64,000 bases of DNA, taken from contig NZ_JAGGKK010000014.1 in the NCBI RefSeq assembly GCF_017873675.1, positions 55,410 to 119,409 on the forward strand, read 5' to 3'. The DNA is from Virgibacillus litoralis. Lineage in GTDB: Bacteria; Bacillota; Bacilli; Bacillales; Amphibacillaceae. This document shows, piece after piece, positions 33,238-42,376 of the stretch (the stretch's first letter is position 1; the number at the start of each line of letters is the position of its first letter). The notes under the pieces are model-generated. The model worked only from the letters and a program-made list of their open reading frames with translations, did not search any database and had not been told where the DNA came from. The position numbers and the translations under genes were made by a program.

Positions 33238-34201
33238 GTTTTTCAACGTCTAACCTGTACTTTCTCCCACTTTTTTCACCAATTTGATCAAAATGCTCCT
33301 GTTGTAATAATCGTTTAACTGAGTACTCAGACCAAACTTGTAAAAACTCTCGTGCCTGACGATTATTTATATAATCACCCACCAACAATGCAAAATCTGC
33401 CAACACTGATCGATGGGCATTTCGTGACGTGCAGCCACAATCAGTGCATCGCCATTTCCCGCCCCTCCAGAGCATAGGAACTTTACCACATTCCGGACAA
33501 AAAACACCTTTCACAAATTCTTTAGGCGTTACATCGAATTTTTTCATACCATTATATTCCTCAGGTTCATGTTCCTCTAATAACTTAAACGTAATTCCCA
33601 TCAACTGATCTTCGGAAAAGCTAGTAGTTTGGTACATTTCGGAAAACTCCTCAATCCTAGGTAGTACTTTTTCTTTATGCATCACAATTTCATTTATGGT
33701 TTTATTATTGGTAATATTTTTTAGGAAGGTATCATCGCGGCTGTAGACTACAATTTTTTCAATGGGTATTGAAGGTAAGTCATATTTGCGGAGGTAGTCA
33801 AGAAATCTTCTATGCTGTAGATTGACCTGATCAACAGGATTAGTAAAAACTTCTATCTCATCGTTATTATTGCGATATGCTTGACCCATACCATCAAAGT
33901 GCATATTATCATATATATTTTTCACTTCAATAATGAGAAAAAACTTAAGGGATAGAAGAAGGATATCTATTTGGAAGTGACCTTGCTTGTCGGGGATTCT
34001 AAGGTAATGAAAGATGATAAACTCGTGTTCTGGTAAAAAGCTTAGAAAAAATTCCATTGATTTTTCGCCATTATATCCTGTGCGGAGATTCCTGGCCTTT
34101 TTGTTTATTGTTTCTTTTTGGATATGATTTACTGGTGTCCTTGTATCTAATGCTTCTGCTTGGAGAATGTGTTTGGGGACTTCAAAGGGTTTTACAAACA
34201 A
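33191..34201 (-). CDS. NERD-domain nuclease-like protein with zinc ribbon
   Basis: 336 residues from TTG at 34201 (AAAGG 9-10 nt upstream). N-terminal NERD domain (residues about 38-150) has NLRTGYNGEKSMEF, QIDILLLS and IEVKNI, giving the E, D and ExK pattern of a PD-(D/E)xK-like nuclease fold. Then follow a linker helix region and a zinc ribbon (CPEC at about 236, CTDC at about 253, then SRNAH). The last ~12 codons are read from a 21-nt repeat array. A damaged paralogue is at 25254-26215. Role unknown; DNA processing is only predicted. Confidence 0.9.
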   Translation of the reverse strand: MFVKPFEVPKHILQAEALDTRTPVNHIQKETINKKARNLRTGYNGEKSMEFFLSFLPEHEFIIFHYLRIPDKQGHFQIDILLLSLKFFLIIEVKNIYDNMHFDGMGQAYRNNNDEIEVFTNPVDQVNLQHRRFLDYLRKYDLPSIPIEKIVVYSRDDTFLKNITNNKTINEIVMHKEKVLPRIEEFSEMYQTTSFSEDQLMGITFKLLEEHEPEEYNGMKKFDVTPKEFVKGVFCPECGKVPMLWRGGKWRCTDCGCTSRNAHRSVLADFALLVGDYINNRQAREFLQVWSEYSVKRLLQQEHFDQIGEKSGRKYRLDVEKLLNPEVHKKSTDVHN

Positions 34202-34290
34202 TGAGACACTACCTTTCTTATTTAGTTTTTAATTGATTGTTCTATATTCGACTTCATTCGTGAAAAGTCCTGCTTTTATTAAAAGTTTAT

Positions 34291-34392
34291 ATGAACTTCA
34301 GCGTATTAATTGTGAACTTCGAACAACCTACTTGTGAACTTCGGCACTTTTCCTGTAAACTTCGGCGGAATCTATGTGAACTTCGGGATTTA
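34291..34392 (-). repeat. 21-nt array upstream of the intact NERD gene
   Basis: Five units starting at 34291, 34311, 34333, 34354 and 34375, same word and orientation as the array at 33131-33237. The pattern of the variable parts is also shared (for example GAACAACCTA/GAGCAACCTA, and both end with TTCGGGATTTAG). Confidence 0.88.
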
Positions 34393-34418
34393 GCACTTTT
34401 ACCACTAATTTCACTCTG

Positions 34419-34973
34419 TCACTCCCAATAATCCGAGTCCGTCATCCGCAGTTCTTCCACTATATCCTCGAGGTCGCTTGGGGTGATTACAAAAATCGGG
34501 TATTCTTCTTCGGTCCAACTAGCCTCTTCATGAAAAAAACGATTGCTGCCCGGATATTCATCATCTAACAGAATGAGGCATGCATCACTTTTGTCCACCA
34601 GCCATTTATTCTTTGCTTTAAATTGATATGCGCCTTTATAGTCCCCTTTATAGAGTGGCTGATAGAAGTCGGCATTCATTGTTAGCTCCTGATAGACTTG
34701 TTGGATTGCCTCAGGCCAGCGACTTTCCTGATTTTCGAAGGGGGGAATGATTGCGAGTTTAATATCATACCGTTCTTTCAAATCGAGTAGGACTTCACCA
34801 GCCCATAATTCCACTCCCATTTGGCCAGATAAGAGCACCCACTCCAGCCCTTCTTCAATAAAGCCAATTAACCGCTTTTCGATTGCTGCTTTAACAAAAG
34901 AAACACGCTGATCATCCGGCTTAAAAATATTCAACTCCATCGGTTTATATCCTGTAACTGCTAGTACCTTCAT
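34419..34973 (-). CDS. YpsA family protein (SLOG/DUF1273)
   Basis: 184 residues; starts MKVLAVTGYKPMELNIF, with LLSGQMGVELWAGEVLLDLK, LAIIPPFENQESRWPEA and ACLILLDDEYPGSNRFF, which are the YpsA landmarks. The SLOG fold suggests nucleotide or NAD-derivative binding; in B. subtilis YpsA overexpression affects cell division and oxidative stress response. GGGAG lies about 12 nt before ATG. A single gene between the NERD locus and the thiamin operon. Confidence 0.92.
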   Translation of the reverse strand: MKVLAVTGYKPMELNIFKPDDQRVSFVKAAIEKRLIGFIEEGLEWVLLSGQMGVELWAGEVLLDLKERYDIKLAIIPPFENQESRWPEAIQQVYQELTMNADFYQPLYKGDYKGAYQFKAKNKWLVDKSDACLILLDDEYPGSNRFFHEEASWTEEEYPIFVITPSDLEDIVEELRMTDSDYWE

Positions 34974-35038
34974 TGGTGTCTGTCACTCCCGGCTAATAAA
35001 TTTACCTATTTAATAATAACATTTTCACGAGAAAATTT

Positions 35039-35815
35039 TCACAGCCTATAAAACCGACATGTATTATCATAAATACGGCTATACACATCCTCGACCGATC
35101 CATTCTTCAGTTCAGAAATCTTTTTGATACTCTGATGGATCATTCCAGGGTGTGTCATATTCCCTTTAAAAATCCCTTCAAATGGCCATGGACCATCTGT
35201 TTCCACCATCACATGGGATAACGGATAGGCTCTGACTATATCTTGAATTTCCATTTCATATACTACATCAGGTGTCACCGATATAGAGTATCCATTTTTC
35301 GCCATACGCTCTATCGTCTGTAAATCCCCCTTAAACCAATGAAAATGCGCGTCAGGAATAGAATATTTTTCGAGTAAATCACACACAATTGGTGCATCTT
35401 CATATATTGCGTGGAGAATTATCGGTTTGTCCAGTGCTCCAGCCTTTTGGATTAACTTTTCCAGTAATTCAACATAGGCGTCCCGTGATACTTCTTTATT
35501 ATCCTGCCGCAAGTAGTAAGGCAACCCAACCTCTCCAATAGCAATCATTTCTTCCTGATTTCGTTCAATAAACGATAATAGCTCAGTAGCCTCGCAATCA
35601 GTAGGCAGTGCTTGTTCCGGATGAAAGCCAAATGCTGGCTTAATACGGCTGTCGTCATGAGCCAATCGCAGGGTTTCCTTGGACGACTTCAAATGGTTCG
35701 ACACGCAAATTAGTGCCTCCACCTTAGCCAACTCCAGCTCACTTAAAACCCGCACTCGCTCCTTTTGACTATACATATCCAAGTGAATATGCGAATCGAT
35801 TATTCTATCAGACAT
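35039..35815 (-). CDS. TatD family metal-dependent hydrolase
   Basis: 258 residues from ATG at 35815 (GGAG 10 nt upstream; the GTG at 35821 is too close). Metal sites: IDSHIHLDMY (HxH) near residue 9, IGEVGLPYY with Glu, IILHAIYED with His, HFHWFKG, and the last Asp in VETDGPWPF. TatD enzymes are nucleases or amidohydrolases. Here it is last in a thiamin-precursor transporter operon, overlapping the ATPase gene by 8 nt, which points to hydrolysis of the imported pyrimidine (inference), perhaps like YlmB in other Bacillus. Confidence 0.9.
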   Translation of the reverse strand: MSDRIIDSHIHLDMYSQKERVRVLSELELAKVEALICVSNHLKSSKETLRLAHDDSRIKPAFGFHPEQALPTDCEATELLSFIERNQEEMIAIGEVGLPYYLRQDNKEVSRDAYVELLEKLIQKAGALDKPIILHAIYEDAPIVCDLLEKYSIPDAHFHWFKGDLQTIERMAKNGYSISVTPDVVYEMEIQDIVRAYPLSHVMVETDGPWPFEGIFKGNMTHPGMIHQSIKKISELKNGSVEDVYSRIYDNTCRFYRL

Positions 35816-36545
35816 CTTCACTCAGCTCCCGATAGATTGCTTTTTTCCAATCCAAAAATTCTTCTGTCAACAGAATACTTTCATGGCGTGGTCTCTCAAA
35901 TGGGATTGTAAACTCTCTTTTCACAGTTGCTGGTTTTTGAGACAGGACGATAACCCGGTCGGAAAGAAAAATTGCTTCATCAATATTATGAGTGACGAAT
36001 AGGATTGACCGCTTATTTTCCTGCCAGATGGACATTAGCCATTTCTGCATTTCCAAGCGGGTAAATTCATCCAGTGCGGAAAAGGGCTCATCCAGACAAA
36101 TAAGTGGCTGCGGACTCAATAAACTTCGAACGAACGCAACACGTTGTTTCATTCCACCTGATAATTCATGTGGATACGCATTTTCATACCCTTGCAAACC
36201 AGCGCGCTCGATTAATGCAAGCGCCCTTTTTTCATCATGTTTACCGACAATTTCACCGCCAAGCAAGACATTTTTCAGTACTGTTCGCCAAGGCATTAGT
36301 GACGGAGATTGAGGGGTATAGCTGATTGACCCCTTCTGACCATTTATCTGTTTATCCTCCAGAAAAATTTCTCCTGAATCAGGCAAACGTATCCCGCCAA
36401 TCAAATGAAATAATGTACTTTTCCCGCTCCCTGATGGTCCTAAAATGGAAACGAACTCCCCATCATTAACGGTGAAATTCACACCATGTAAAATATTATG
36501 GTCTCCATATGATTTTGTTATATCTTTCACAGCTAGATTGCCCAT
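35808..36545 (-). CDS. thiZ: Thiamin-precursor ABC transporter ATPase (ThiZ-like)
   Basis: 245 residues of the nitrate/taurine-type ATPases. Walker A LGPSGSGKSTLFHL (about 34-47), Q-loop YTPQSPSLMPWRT, signature LSGGMKQRVAFVRSLL, Walker B PLICLDEPFSALDE and switch VTHNIDEAI are intact. It should energise the ThiX-like permease encoded immediately upstream (1-nt gap). Control by the TPP riboswitch at 38726-38812 fits import of hydroxymethylpyrimidine or a thiamin breakdown product. Confidence 0.92.
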   Translation of the reverse strand: MGNLAVKDITKSYGDHNILHGVNFTVNDGEFVSILGPSGSGKSTLFHLIGGIRLPDSGEIFLEDKQINGQKGSISYTPQSPSLMPWRTVLKNVLLGGEIVGKHDEKRALALIERAGLQGYENAYPHELSGGMKQRVAFVRSLLSPQPLICLDEPFSALDEFTRLEMQKWLMSIWQENKRSILFVTHNIDEAIFLSDRVIVLSQKPATVKREFTIPFERPRHESILLTEEFLDWKKAIYRELSEDV

Positions 36546-36546
36546 A

Positions 36547-37311
36547 TCAATTTCCTTCTCCTTTAGGCTTCCATTTGATCAGGCTTTTTTCAAGCAAAAT
36601 AATGATTGCAAAAAATAATAAACTAAGAACCATTACAAGAAAAATAGATACGAAAACACGATCAGTCCGGAATGAGGACGATGCTAATGTCATATAAACG
36701 CCGATCCCTTTGTTCGCGCCTAGCCATTCAGATATAACGGCTCCCATGACACTATATGTTGCGGATATTTTCAGCCCGGCAAATACGTATGGCAATGCAT
36801 TCGGCCATTCGAGTTTCCAAAATATCTGCTTCTTATTTGCTCCTGCCATTTGCATATAATGCTTCAGGTCGTGGTCTGTTTGCCTGAATCCGTCCAAGGC
36901 CGAAACTGCAATTGGAAAAAAACAGACCAGTGTAATCACAATAATCTTAGGCAGCATCCCAAAACCAAACCATATAACGAGCAGTGGTGCCAGAACAATT
37001 ATTGGTATATTTTGCGATATAATAATTAATGGATATAATGCTTCTCGAAGCTGTGGTACAAGATGCAGACTAATCGCAATTAGGATTCCCACACTGCAGC
37101 CAATTATAAATCCAATGATCGTTAATTGAACGGTTGAGAAGATGTGATGCTGATAGGATGCCCAACCTTCAACACCTGTTTGTAAAATTTGCGAAGGCGC
37201 TGGCAGCAGCCATCCAGGTATCTCGAATAATTTGCTTGTGACCTCCCAAATAATGAATAAAAGGAGGATAACCGCAACAGGTTTCCATCCTTTTTTCATA
37301 AACTTTTTCAT
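36547..37311 (-). CDS. thiX: Thiamin-precursor ABC transporter permease (ThiX-like)
   Basis: 254 residues, six membrane segments, BPD_transp_1 fold. The EAA-like loop is ALDGFRQTDHDLKHYMQMAGANKKQIFWKLEWP. ATG at 37311 overlaps the stop of the upstream gene (TGATG), so it is coupled; GGAG lies 10 nt before it. Together with ThiY and ThiZ it makes the importer. Confidence 0.92.
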   Translation of the reverse strand: MKKFMKKGWKPVAVILLLFIIWEVTSKLFEIPGWLLPAPSQILQTGVEGWASYQHHIFSTVQLTIIGFIIGCSVGILIAISLHLVPQLREALYPLIIISQNIPIIVLAPLLVIWFGFGMLPKIIVITLVCFFPIAVSALDGFRQTDHDLKHYMQMAGANKKQIFWKLEWPNALPYVFAGLKISATYSVMGAVISEWLGANKGIGVYMTLASSSFRTDRVFVSIFLVMVLSLLFFAIIILLEKSLIKWKPKGEGN

Positions 37312-37601
37312 CAACGATACTTCTCCGTCAATTGATCCATCGATGCACCACTCGGATTATAGAGGATTTTCACTTGAGATATAATGCTGGAACTTCCAAG
37401 CTCAACCATTCTTTCGTTCATTTTTTCAATCACGGCGAATAAATCAGTTAGCTTCCCTTCCATTGTTGTTTCCAAAGGGTGAACCTCATATTTCACTCCA
37501 GCTTTTTCGATCACCTCTATTGCAGCGTCCACATATGGAATAACATCTTCTCCATTTTTTGTCTTTGGGATAATTTGGATACTTACTAATGAATTATTCA
37601 T
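37311..37601 (-). CDS. Thiamine-binding protein, MTH1187/YkoF-like (DUF77)
   Basis: 96 residues from ATG at 37601 (GGAG 7 nt upstream). LVSIQIIPKTKNGEDVIPYVDAAI, YEVHPLETTMEGKL and SSSIISQVKILYN are the landmarks of the thiamine-binding ferredoxin-like fold, as in B. subtilis YkoF and yeast or archaeal MTH1187 relatives. Such proteins bind thiamin or HMP in the cytosol. Here it sits inside the thiamin operon between the binding protein and the permease, so it may hold the imported compound. Confidence 0.9.
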   Translation of the reverse strand: MNNSLVSIQIIPKTKNGEDVIPYVDAAIEVIEKAGVKYEVHPLETTMEGKLTDLFAVIEKMNERMVELGSSSIISQVKILYNPSGASMDQLTEKYR

Positions 37602-37611
37602 ATTCCCACTC

Positions 37612-38598
37612 CTATTCTGGCAAAAATTCGTTGGTAAATGCATCTTCAGCTTTCAATTCTTCTTCAAGAAGTCCATTATCATACATCCAGCTGGAATAAT
37701 TCTCCCAAACCTCTTGCTTTTGAACTCCCCACTTTTCTGCATCATCCTGATATTTTGGTGATAACCATTCCTGACTTTTCTTTACAAGTTCCGGATCAAG
37801 ATCTGGAACAGCTGCGCTCAGTATTTCAGCTGCTTCACTTGGATTATCTATTGCAAAATTATACCCTTTTGAAACGGCCGCTAAAAATTTCTCAGCCTTT
37901 TCCGGATTCTCAGCAATCATTTTTTCGTTCGTTGTAAGTACAGGCGTATAGTAATCAAGTTTTTTGGAGTAATCGGTTAAATAAATCATATTTAGTTCCT
38001 GACCACGCATTTCTGCTTCGACTCCAGTCCACCCATAGTAAATCCAAGCAAAATCAATATCCCGCTTCACCGCTGTGAAGAAATCTGTATCGCCCATATT
38101 AACAATATCCACTTTCTCAACACCGGCATTTTCCTGCTTCATGAGCGATGAGAGAACTGCTTTTTCAACCGGTGCTCCCCACCCGCCATATGTTTTCCCT
38201 TCAAAATCTTTTGGTGAAGTAATTTCTTTGTCTTTTGGTGATGCGAACCCGGATGTATTATGCTGGATAACCGCTGCAATCGATACGATTGGAATATCCT
38301 TAATACGTGCCTCTGTAACAGCTTCCTGCGCACTGACACCGAAGTCAGCCTTACCTGATGCTACAAGCTGGTCAGACCCCGCCTCACCTGGCATCATAAT
38401 TTCTACTTCTAACCCTTCATCGGCAAAATATCCTTTTTCCTGGGCAACATATAGCCCTGTGTGATTCGTATTAGGGGTCCAATCCAGTACTACCTTAACT
38501 TGTTCTATCTCCTGACTTTTATCGTCAGAACCTCCTGTATCGTTATTACATGCTGTTAATAAAACGGCTATAAAGATTACAAACAACCATTTTTTCAT
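37612..38598 (-). CDS. thiY: Thiamin-precursor binding lipoprotein (ThiY-like)
   Basis: 328 residues from ATG at 38598; longer starts lack a binding site. Signal peptide with lipobox VLLTAC, then an NMT1/THI5-type periplasmic binding domain: VKVVLDWTPNTNHTGLYVAQ, GEAGSDQLVASGKADFGVS, and WIYYGWTGVE. The domain is shared with eukaryotic HMP synthase and ThiY, which bind formylaminopyrimidine. First gene of the operon, about 130 nt after the TPP riboswitch. Confidence 0.93.
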   Translation of the reverse strand: MKKWLFVIFIAVLLTACNNDTGGSDDKSQEIEQVKVVLDWTPNTNHTGLYVAQEKGYFADEGLEVEIMMPGEAGSDQLVASGKADFGVSAQEAVTEARIKDIPIVSIAAVIQHNTSGFASPKDKEITSPKDFEGKTYGGWGAPVEKAVLSSLMKQENAGVEKVDIVNMGDTDFFTAVKRDIDFAWIYYGWTGVEAEMRGQELNMIYLTDYSKKLDYYTPVLTTNEKMIAENPEKAEKFLAAVSKGYNFAIDNPSEAAEILSAAVPDLDPELVKKSQEWLSPKYQDDAEKWGVQKQEVWENYSSWMYDNGLLEEELKAEDAFTNEFLPE

Positions 38599-38725
38599 TT
38601 CCCATCTCCCTTTCTCTTTTTTGTTCATTTCTGGAAGTATGATTGGTATTGGAAAAAAGTCCAAAAAAATAACGCCAGGTTAGTCCCTGAGCGCATTCCG
38701 AACAATATTACTATTGTTTTACTTT

Positions 38726-38812
38726 GTTCCCTACGCTGGTCTCAACCAAATCAGGTTCCAAGGGTCAGCACCTTATCGGATGCAATCTCAACCAGCATAA
38801 CTGGTCCCCCTA
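38726..38812 (-). promoter_or_regulatory. TPP riboswitch (THI box)
   Basis: On the minus strand the conserved blocks are GGGGGACC...GCTGGTTGAGAT near the 5' side, GACCCTTGGAACCTGAT in the middle, and GACCAGCGTAGGGAA at the 3' side. These match the TPP aptamer consensus, with GGTTGAGA in place of the usual GGCTGAGA. It precedes the ThiY-like gene and would shut the operon down when thiamin pyrophosphate is abundant. Confidence 0.95.
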
Positions 38813-38868
38813 CAACTTATTATTCAATTAATCTATCAAATTCACTATGCCACAGCTCATTGTATTTT

Positions 38869-39309
38869 TCAAGTTTTATCCTTCTTTGACTGTGATGAAA
38901 TATTAATACTAATTTTCTTTTTCTGTTTAGGTGTTAGCTTATCCTCTTTTTTCAAAAGGTCACGTATTTCTTTGAGCAATTCAGCTTTTTCATCAGGCTT
39001 CGATTCTTTTTCCGAATCTTTTTCGCCTCTAAACTTGGCTAAGATGCGAATAAAAATAAAAATGGATACCGCAATAACGATGAAGTCAAAAACCGACTGG
39101 ATAAACTCGCCATACAATACATCTGCTTTTCTGACCGTATACTTTAAATTTGTGAAGTCAACACCACTAACTAAGATCCCTGCTAGTGGCATCATAATAT
39201 TTTCAACAAGTGAGGATACTATTTTTCCAAAAGCTGTTCCGATAATAACAGCAACAGCCAAGTCCAGGACGTTTCCTTTTAATGCGAATGCTTTAAAATC
39301 TGACCACAA
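38869..39309 (-). CDS. mscL: Large-conductance mechanosensitive channel MscL
   Basis: 146 residues from TTG at 39309 (GGTGAG 6 nt upstream). FKAFALKGNVLDLAVAVIIGTAFGKIVSSLVENIMMP is helix 1 with the pore-lining Gly and Ala; a second membrane segment (QSVFDFIVIAVSIFIFI) is followed by a highly charged cytosolic helix bundle. MscL releases solutes on hypo-osmotic shock, in keeping with the betaine genes elsewhere in this window. Monocistronic. Confidence 0.96.
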   Translation of the reverse strand: MWSDFKAFALKGNVLDLAVAVIIGTAFGKIVSSLVENIMMPLAGILVSGVDFTNLKYTVRKADVLYGEFIQSVFDFIVIAVSIFIFIRILAKFRGEKDSEKESKPDEKAELLKEIRDLLKKEDKLTPKQKKKISINISSQSKKDKT

Positions 39310-39573
39310 AAGTACTCACCCTTTTTGTTAGGCTTGTTCTAATTTTTATGTATGATAATGGATGTTTAGCACTTTTATCAGTTATAACTTAATGTATTGG
39401 TCAGGACTTTTTATTCACACCAAATTTTTTAATAATTCCCAAGATTACATATTGAGAAAATTCTATAAATATGGTATGTTAACTATAATATAATAAAGGA
39501 ATTACTTCTTATTTATTAAGAGAAAAAGTAAATCCTTCACTTTAACAGATGACAAACGACACGGAGAATTTAC

Positions 39574-40416
39574 ATGGATAGTCTGTATAAGAAAATCAAG
39601 GAACATCAATCTACTTTTTCAAAGAGCTTTAAAAAAATAGCAGCACAGATTTATAGCGATCCATCTATTTTCGCAATGAATTCAGCTAAAGAAGCAGGCG
39701 AAAAAATTGGTGTGAGCGAAACTACTATTATTCGTTTTGCGCGTAAACTTGGATATGATGGATATAAGTCATTACAGCAAGTATGTCGACAAGGAATTTT
39801 TCAAAAAAGCAGTCTGTCAGATTTCCGAGACAAAAAGGTATCCAATCATTCAAAAGATAATACGGTTAAAAACTTAATGTTCAATGATATACGTACAATT
39901 CAGACAGTAATCGAGCAAATCTCAGAAATGGAATTAGACCAAACCGTTACAAAGCTGTTAACTGCTGAGAATATCTATATTGCAGGTGTGCACTCATCCT
40001 ACGCTTTAGCAAGCTGGTTTACATATGCCCTAAATATTGTGATCGGCAATGTACGGCAGCATACACCTGATGATGATATTTTAGTACAGCTAAGTGAATT
40101 GCATAAAAATAGTGTATTTGTTGCTTTTTCATTTCATAGGTATGGGATTAACACGATTAGACTGGCTGAATTGGCCAAAAAACAAGGAGCATCAATTATT
40201 GCTTTTACTGATCATCCTTACTCACCCATCACCGAGTATTCAGACATAACATTGGCTATTCAATTAGAGGAGCTTTCAACACTTGATTTAGTACCTGCCG
40301 TGTTTTCATTGATGAATAGTATTATTGCAGCAATAACATTACGAGCACCAAAGTTATTTCAAGAGCGTGTAAACCGTTTCGATGGAATAGAAGCAAACAG
40401 TTTTTTTGCAAAATAG
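39574..40416 (+). CDS. RpiR/MurR family transcriptional regulator
   Basis: 280 residues. The N-terminal HTH is clear (AKEAGEKIGVSETTIIRFARKLGYDGYKSL), and a SIS domain follows (residues about 125-260; NIYIAGVHSSYALASWF is the phosphosugar-type loop). It is the first gene of a five-gene operon that converts D-amino acids, and probably controls it. GGAG lies 7 nt before ATG. Ligand unknown; an amino-sugar or metabolite is typical for SIS regulators. Confidence 0.9.
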   Translation: MDSLYKKIKEHQSTFSKSFKKIAAQIYSDPSIFAMNSAKEAGEKIGVSETTIIRFARKLGYDGYKSLQQVCRQGIFQKSSLSDFRDKKVSNHSKDNTVKNLMFNDIRTIQTVIEQISEMELDQTVTKLLTAENIYIAGVHSSYALASWFTYALNIVIGNVRQHTPDDDILVQLSELHKNSVFVAFSFHRYGINTIRLAELAKKQGASIIAFTDHPYSPITEYSDITLAIQLEELSTLDLVPAVFSLMNSIIAAITLRAPKLFQERVNRFDGIEANSFFAK

Positions 40417-40433
40417 TTCAGAGGAGCATGTCC

Positions 40434-41573
40434 ATGAGACCAACTATTGAAAAAATAACCCCACAGCTTAAAACTATCTTCTCCCATTTACATGAACACC
40501 CAGAAACAAGTTGGAATGAGCATGACACTACATCATACATCAGACAGCTTTTTAAAAACTACGACTGTAAAATAACGACACTAGATGATTCGCCCGGACT
40601 AGTTATCGAAATTGGTCAAGGATCACCAGTCGTTGCTATGCGAGCTGATATTGATGCATTATGGCAAGAGGTGAACGGTGAATTCCAGGCAAATCATTCG
40701 TGCGGACACGATGCACATATGACAATTGCCATCGGTTCACTGTTAACGCTTCTTGAGGATGGCTACCCTGAAAAAGGAACATTCCGATTTATTTTTCAGC
40801 CTGCAGAAGAAAAAGGGACAGGCGCATTATCCTTAGTTGATAAAGGGATTGTTGACGATGTTGACTATTTATATGGAATGCATTTACGACCAATGGAAGA
40901 ATTAGGGGATAATCAGTTTGCCCCAGCTATCCGCCACGGAGCAGCTTGTTTTATTGATGGAGTCATTCAAGGTGATGATGCCCACGGTGCCAGGCCACAT
41001 TTAAATACAAATGCTATTCATGTTGGTGGCGAGCTTATCCAGCATCTGAAAAATATAGATATAAATCCGATGATTCCCCATTCTATTAAGATGACAGCTT
41101 TTCAGTCTGGTGGTGAAAGTAAAAATATTATACCCGGTAATGCAACATTTTCAGTGGATTTACGTGCGCAAACCAATGCGGTTATGGACGAACTGATGAT
41201 AAACGTTAAGCGAATTACAGCCATGCTTGCCGATTACCATAACATTTCCATCGAGCTGAAAATAGATGCAAATATTGCTGCATCAGTAATTAATCAGGAA
41301 GCTACTTCGATCATGGAGGATGCTATAAAAGATAGCGTTGGTGTCGATAAACTGCAACCGATGATAACAACAACTGGCGGGGATGATTTTCATTTTTATA
41401 CAATAAAAAAACCGCACTTAAAAGCTACCATGCTTGCAATAGGATGTGATTTACAACCAGGTCTCCACCATCCAAATATGACATTCAACCATGCAATAAT
41501 TCCCGAAGCAGTTGAGATTTTAACCAATGCTTTAATCAAAACTGCTGAAAGGGGCAACCAAGATGACCAATAA
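40434..41573 (+). CDS. M20 family amidohydrolase (N-acyl-amino acid hydrolase)
   Basis: 379 residues from ATG at 40434 (GAGGAG 7 nt upstream). Metal ligands lie in SCGHDAHM (His-Asp-His, near residue 90) and FQPAEEKGTGAL; a dimerisation domain (about residues 175-290) is present. M20 amidohydrolases cleave N-acyl groups from amino acids. In context it would desuccinylate the N-succinyl-L-amino acid made by the racemase. Its 3' end overlaps the GNAT gene start by 11 nt. Confidence 0.9.
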   Translation: MRPTIEKITPQLKTIFSHLHEHPETSWNEHDTTSYIRQLFKNYDCKITTLDDSPGLVIEIGQGSPVVAMRADIDALWQEVNGEFQANHSCGHDAHMTIAIGSLLTLLEDGYPEKGTFRFIFQPAEEKGTGALSLVDKGIVDDVDYLYGMHLRPMEELGDNQFAPAIRHGAACFIDGVIQGDDAHGARPHLNTNAIHVGGELIQHLKNIDINPMIPHSIKMTAFQSGGESKNIIPGNATFSVDLRAQTNAVMDELMINVKRITAMLADYHNISIELKIDANIAASVINQEATSIMEDAIKDSVGVDKLQPMITTTGGDDFHFYTIKKPHLKATMLAIGCDLQPGLHHPNMTFNHAIIPEAVEILTNALIKTAERGNQDDQ

Positions 41574-42348
41574 TGTTGAAATTCGCAAGCTGACAAGTAT
41601 GAATGACTTAAGAAAGATGCAGGAAGTGGAAGAAGCAGTTTGGCAAATGACTCCAAATCCGGTGCATCAAACTTATACAGCTTTAAATCATGGTGGTGTT
41701 ATTCTAGGTGCATTTGATGGACAAGAAATGGTTGGCTTTTTATACAGCTTTGCAGGGTTTGATGGCAAACAAGTCTACCTATGTTCCCACATGCTCGGGA
41801 TAAAGCCTTGTTATCGTAAGGATGGTCTTGGTGAACGAATGAAATTAAAGCAGGCTGAGGTTGCACAGGAATTGGGCTATACCATAATTACATGGACGTT
41901 TGATCCACTGGAGAGTTTGAATGCATATTTAAATTTGCATAAACTTCGAGCTACTGGTGCTTTTTACAAAAAAGATCACTATGGTTCCATGAATGATGAA
42001 CTGAATGAAGGTTTACCTACAGACCGAATTCAAATCGAATGGGACATAAATATGGCTTCACCTGCCAAAAAAATTACATTCGATGAAAATAAATTAATGA
42101 TTGATGTAACCGAGAATGGGGTACCGAAATCCAAATTAGAAATTTTTAACCCAATTGATGATGGCTGGTTTGTTGCCGTACCTGATAATTTTCAGTTCGT
42201 TAAAAAAAGAGATATTAATCTTGCAAAGGAATGGCGGCAAAAAACGAGGGAAGCATTCCAGTTATTATTTAATAACGGTTTTATAGCGAATGATTTTATA
42301 CGCAATCATTCCAAAGAGCACAGTTACTATTACTTTACCAAAAAATAG
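41563..42348 (+). CDS. GNAT-like acyltransferase (probable N-succinyltransferase)
   Basis: 261 residues. GNAT fold with CSHMLGIKPCYRKDGLGERMKLKQAEVA, the acetyl- or succinyl-CoA loop, then WTFDPLESLNAYLNLHKLRA, a longer and different C-terminal part than small GNATs. Members next to OSBS/NSAR genes are thought to succinylate D-amino acids. Translation starts inside the M20 gene (AAAGGGGC before ATG), so the two are coupled. Confidence 0.85.
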   Translation: MTNNVEIRKLTSMNDLRKMQEVEEAVWQMTPNPVHQTYTALNHGGVILGAFDGQEMVGFLYSFAGFDGKQVYLCSHMLGIKPCYRKDGLGERMKLKQAEVAQELGYTIITWTFDPLESLNAYLNLHKLRATGAFYKKDHYGSMNDELNEGLPTDRIQIEWDINMASPAKKITFDENKLMIDVTENGVPKSKLEIFNPIDDGWFVAVPDNFQFVKKRDINLAKEWRQKTREAFQLLFNNGFIANDFIRNHSKEHSYYYFTKK

Positions 42349-42376
42349 CTATTAACAAACACTGGAGGCCACGAAC

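Noticed and set aside
33133..33318. Small + strand ORF in the 21-nt array
   Set aside because: Created by the repeat periodicity, no ribosome binding site, overlaps the real minus-strand gene.
25190..34400. Insertion sequence or prophage around the NERD loci
   Set aside because: No transposase, integrase or terminal inverted repeats visible; the flanking repeats are direct and short.
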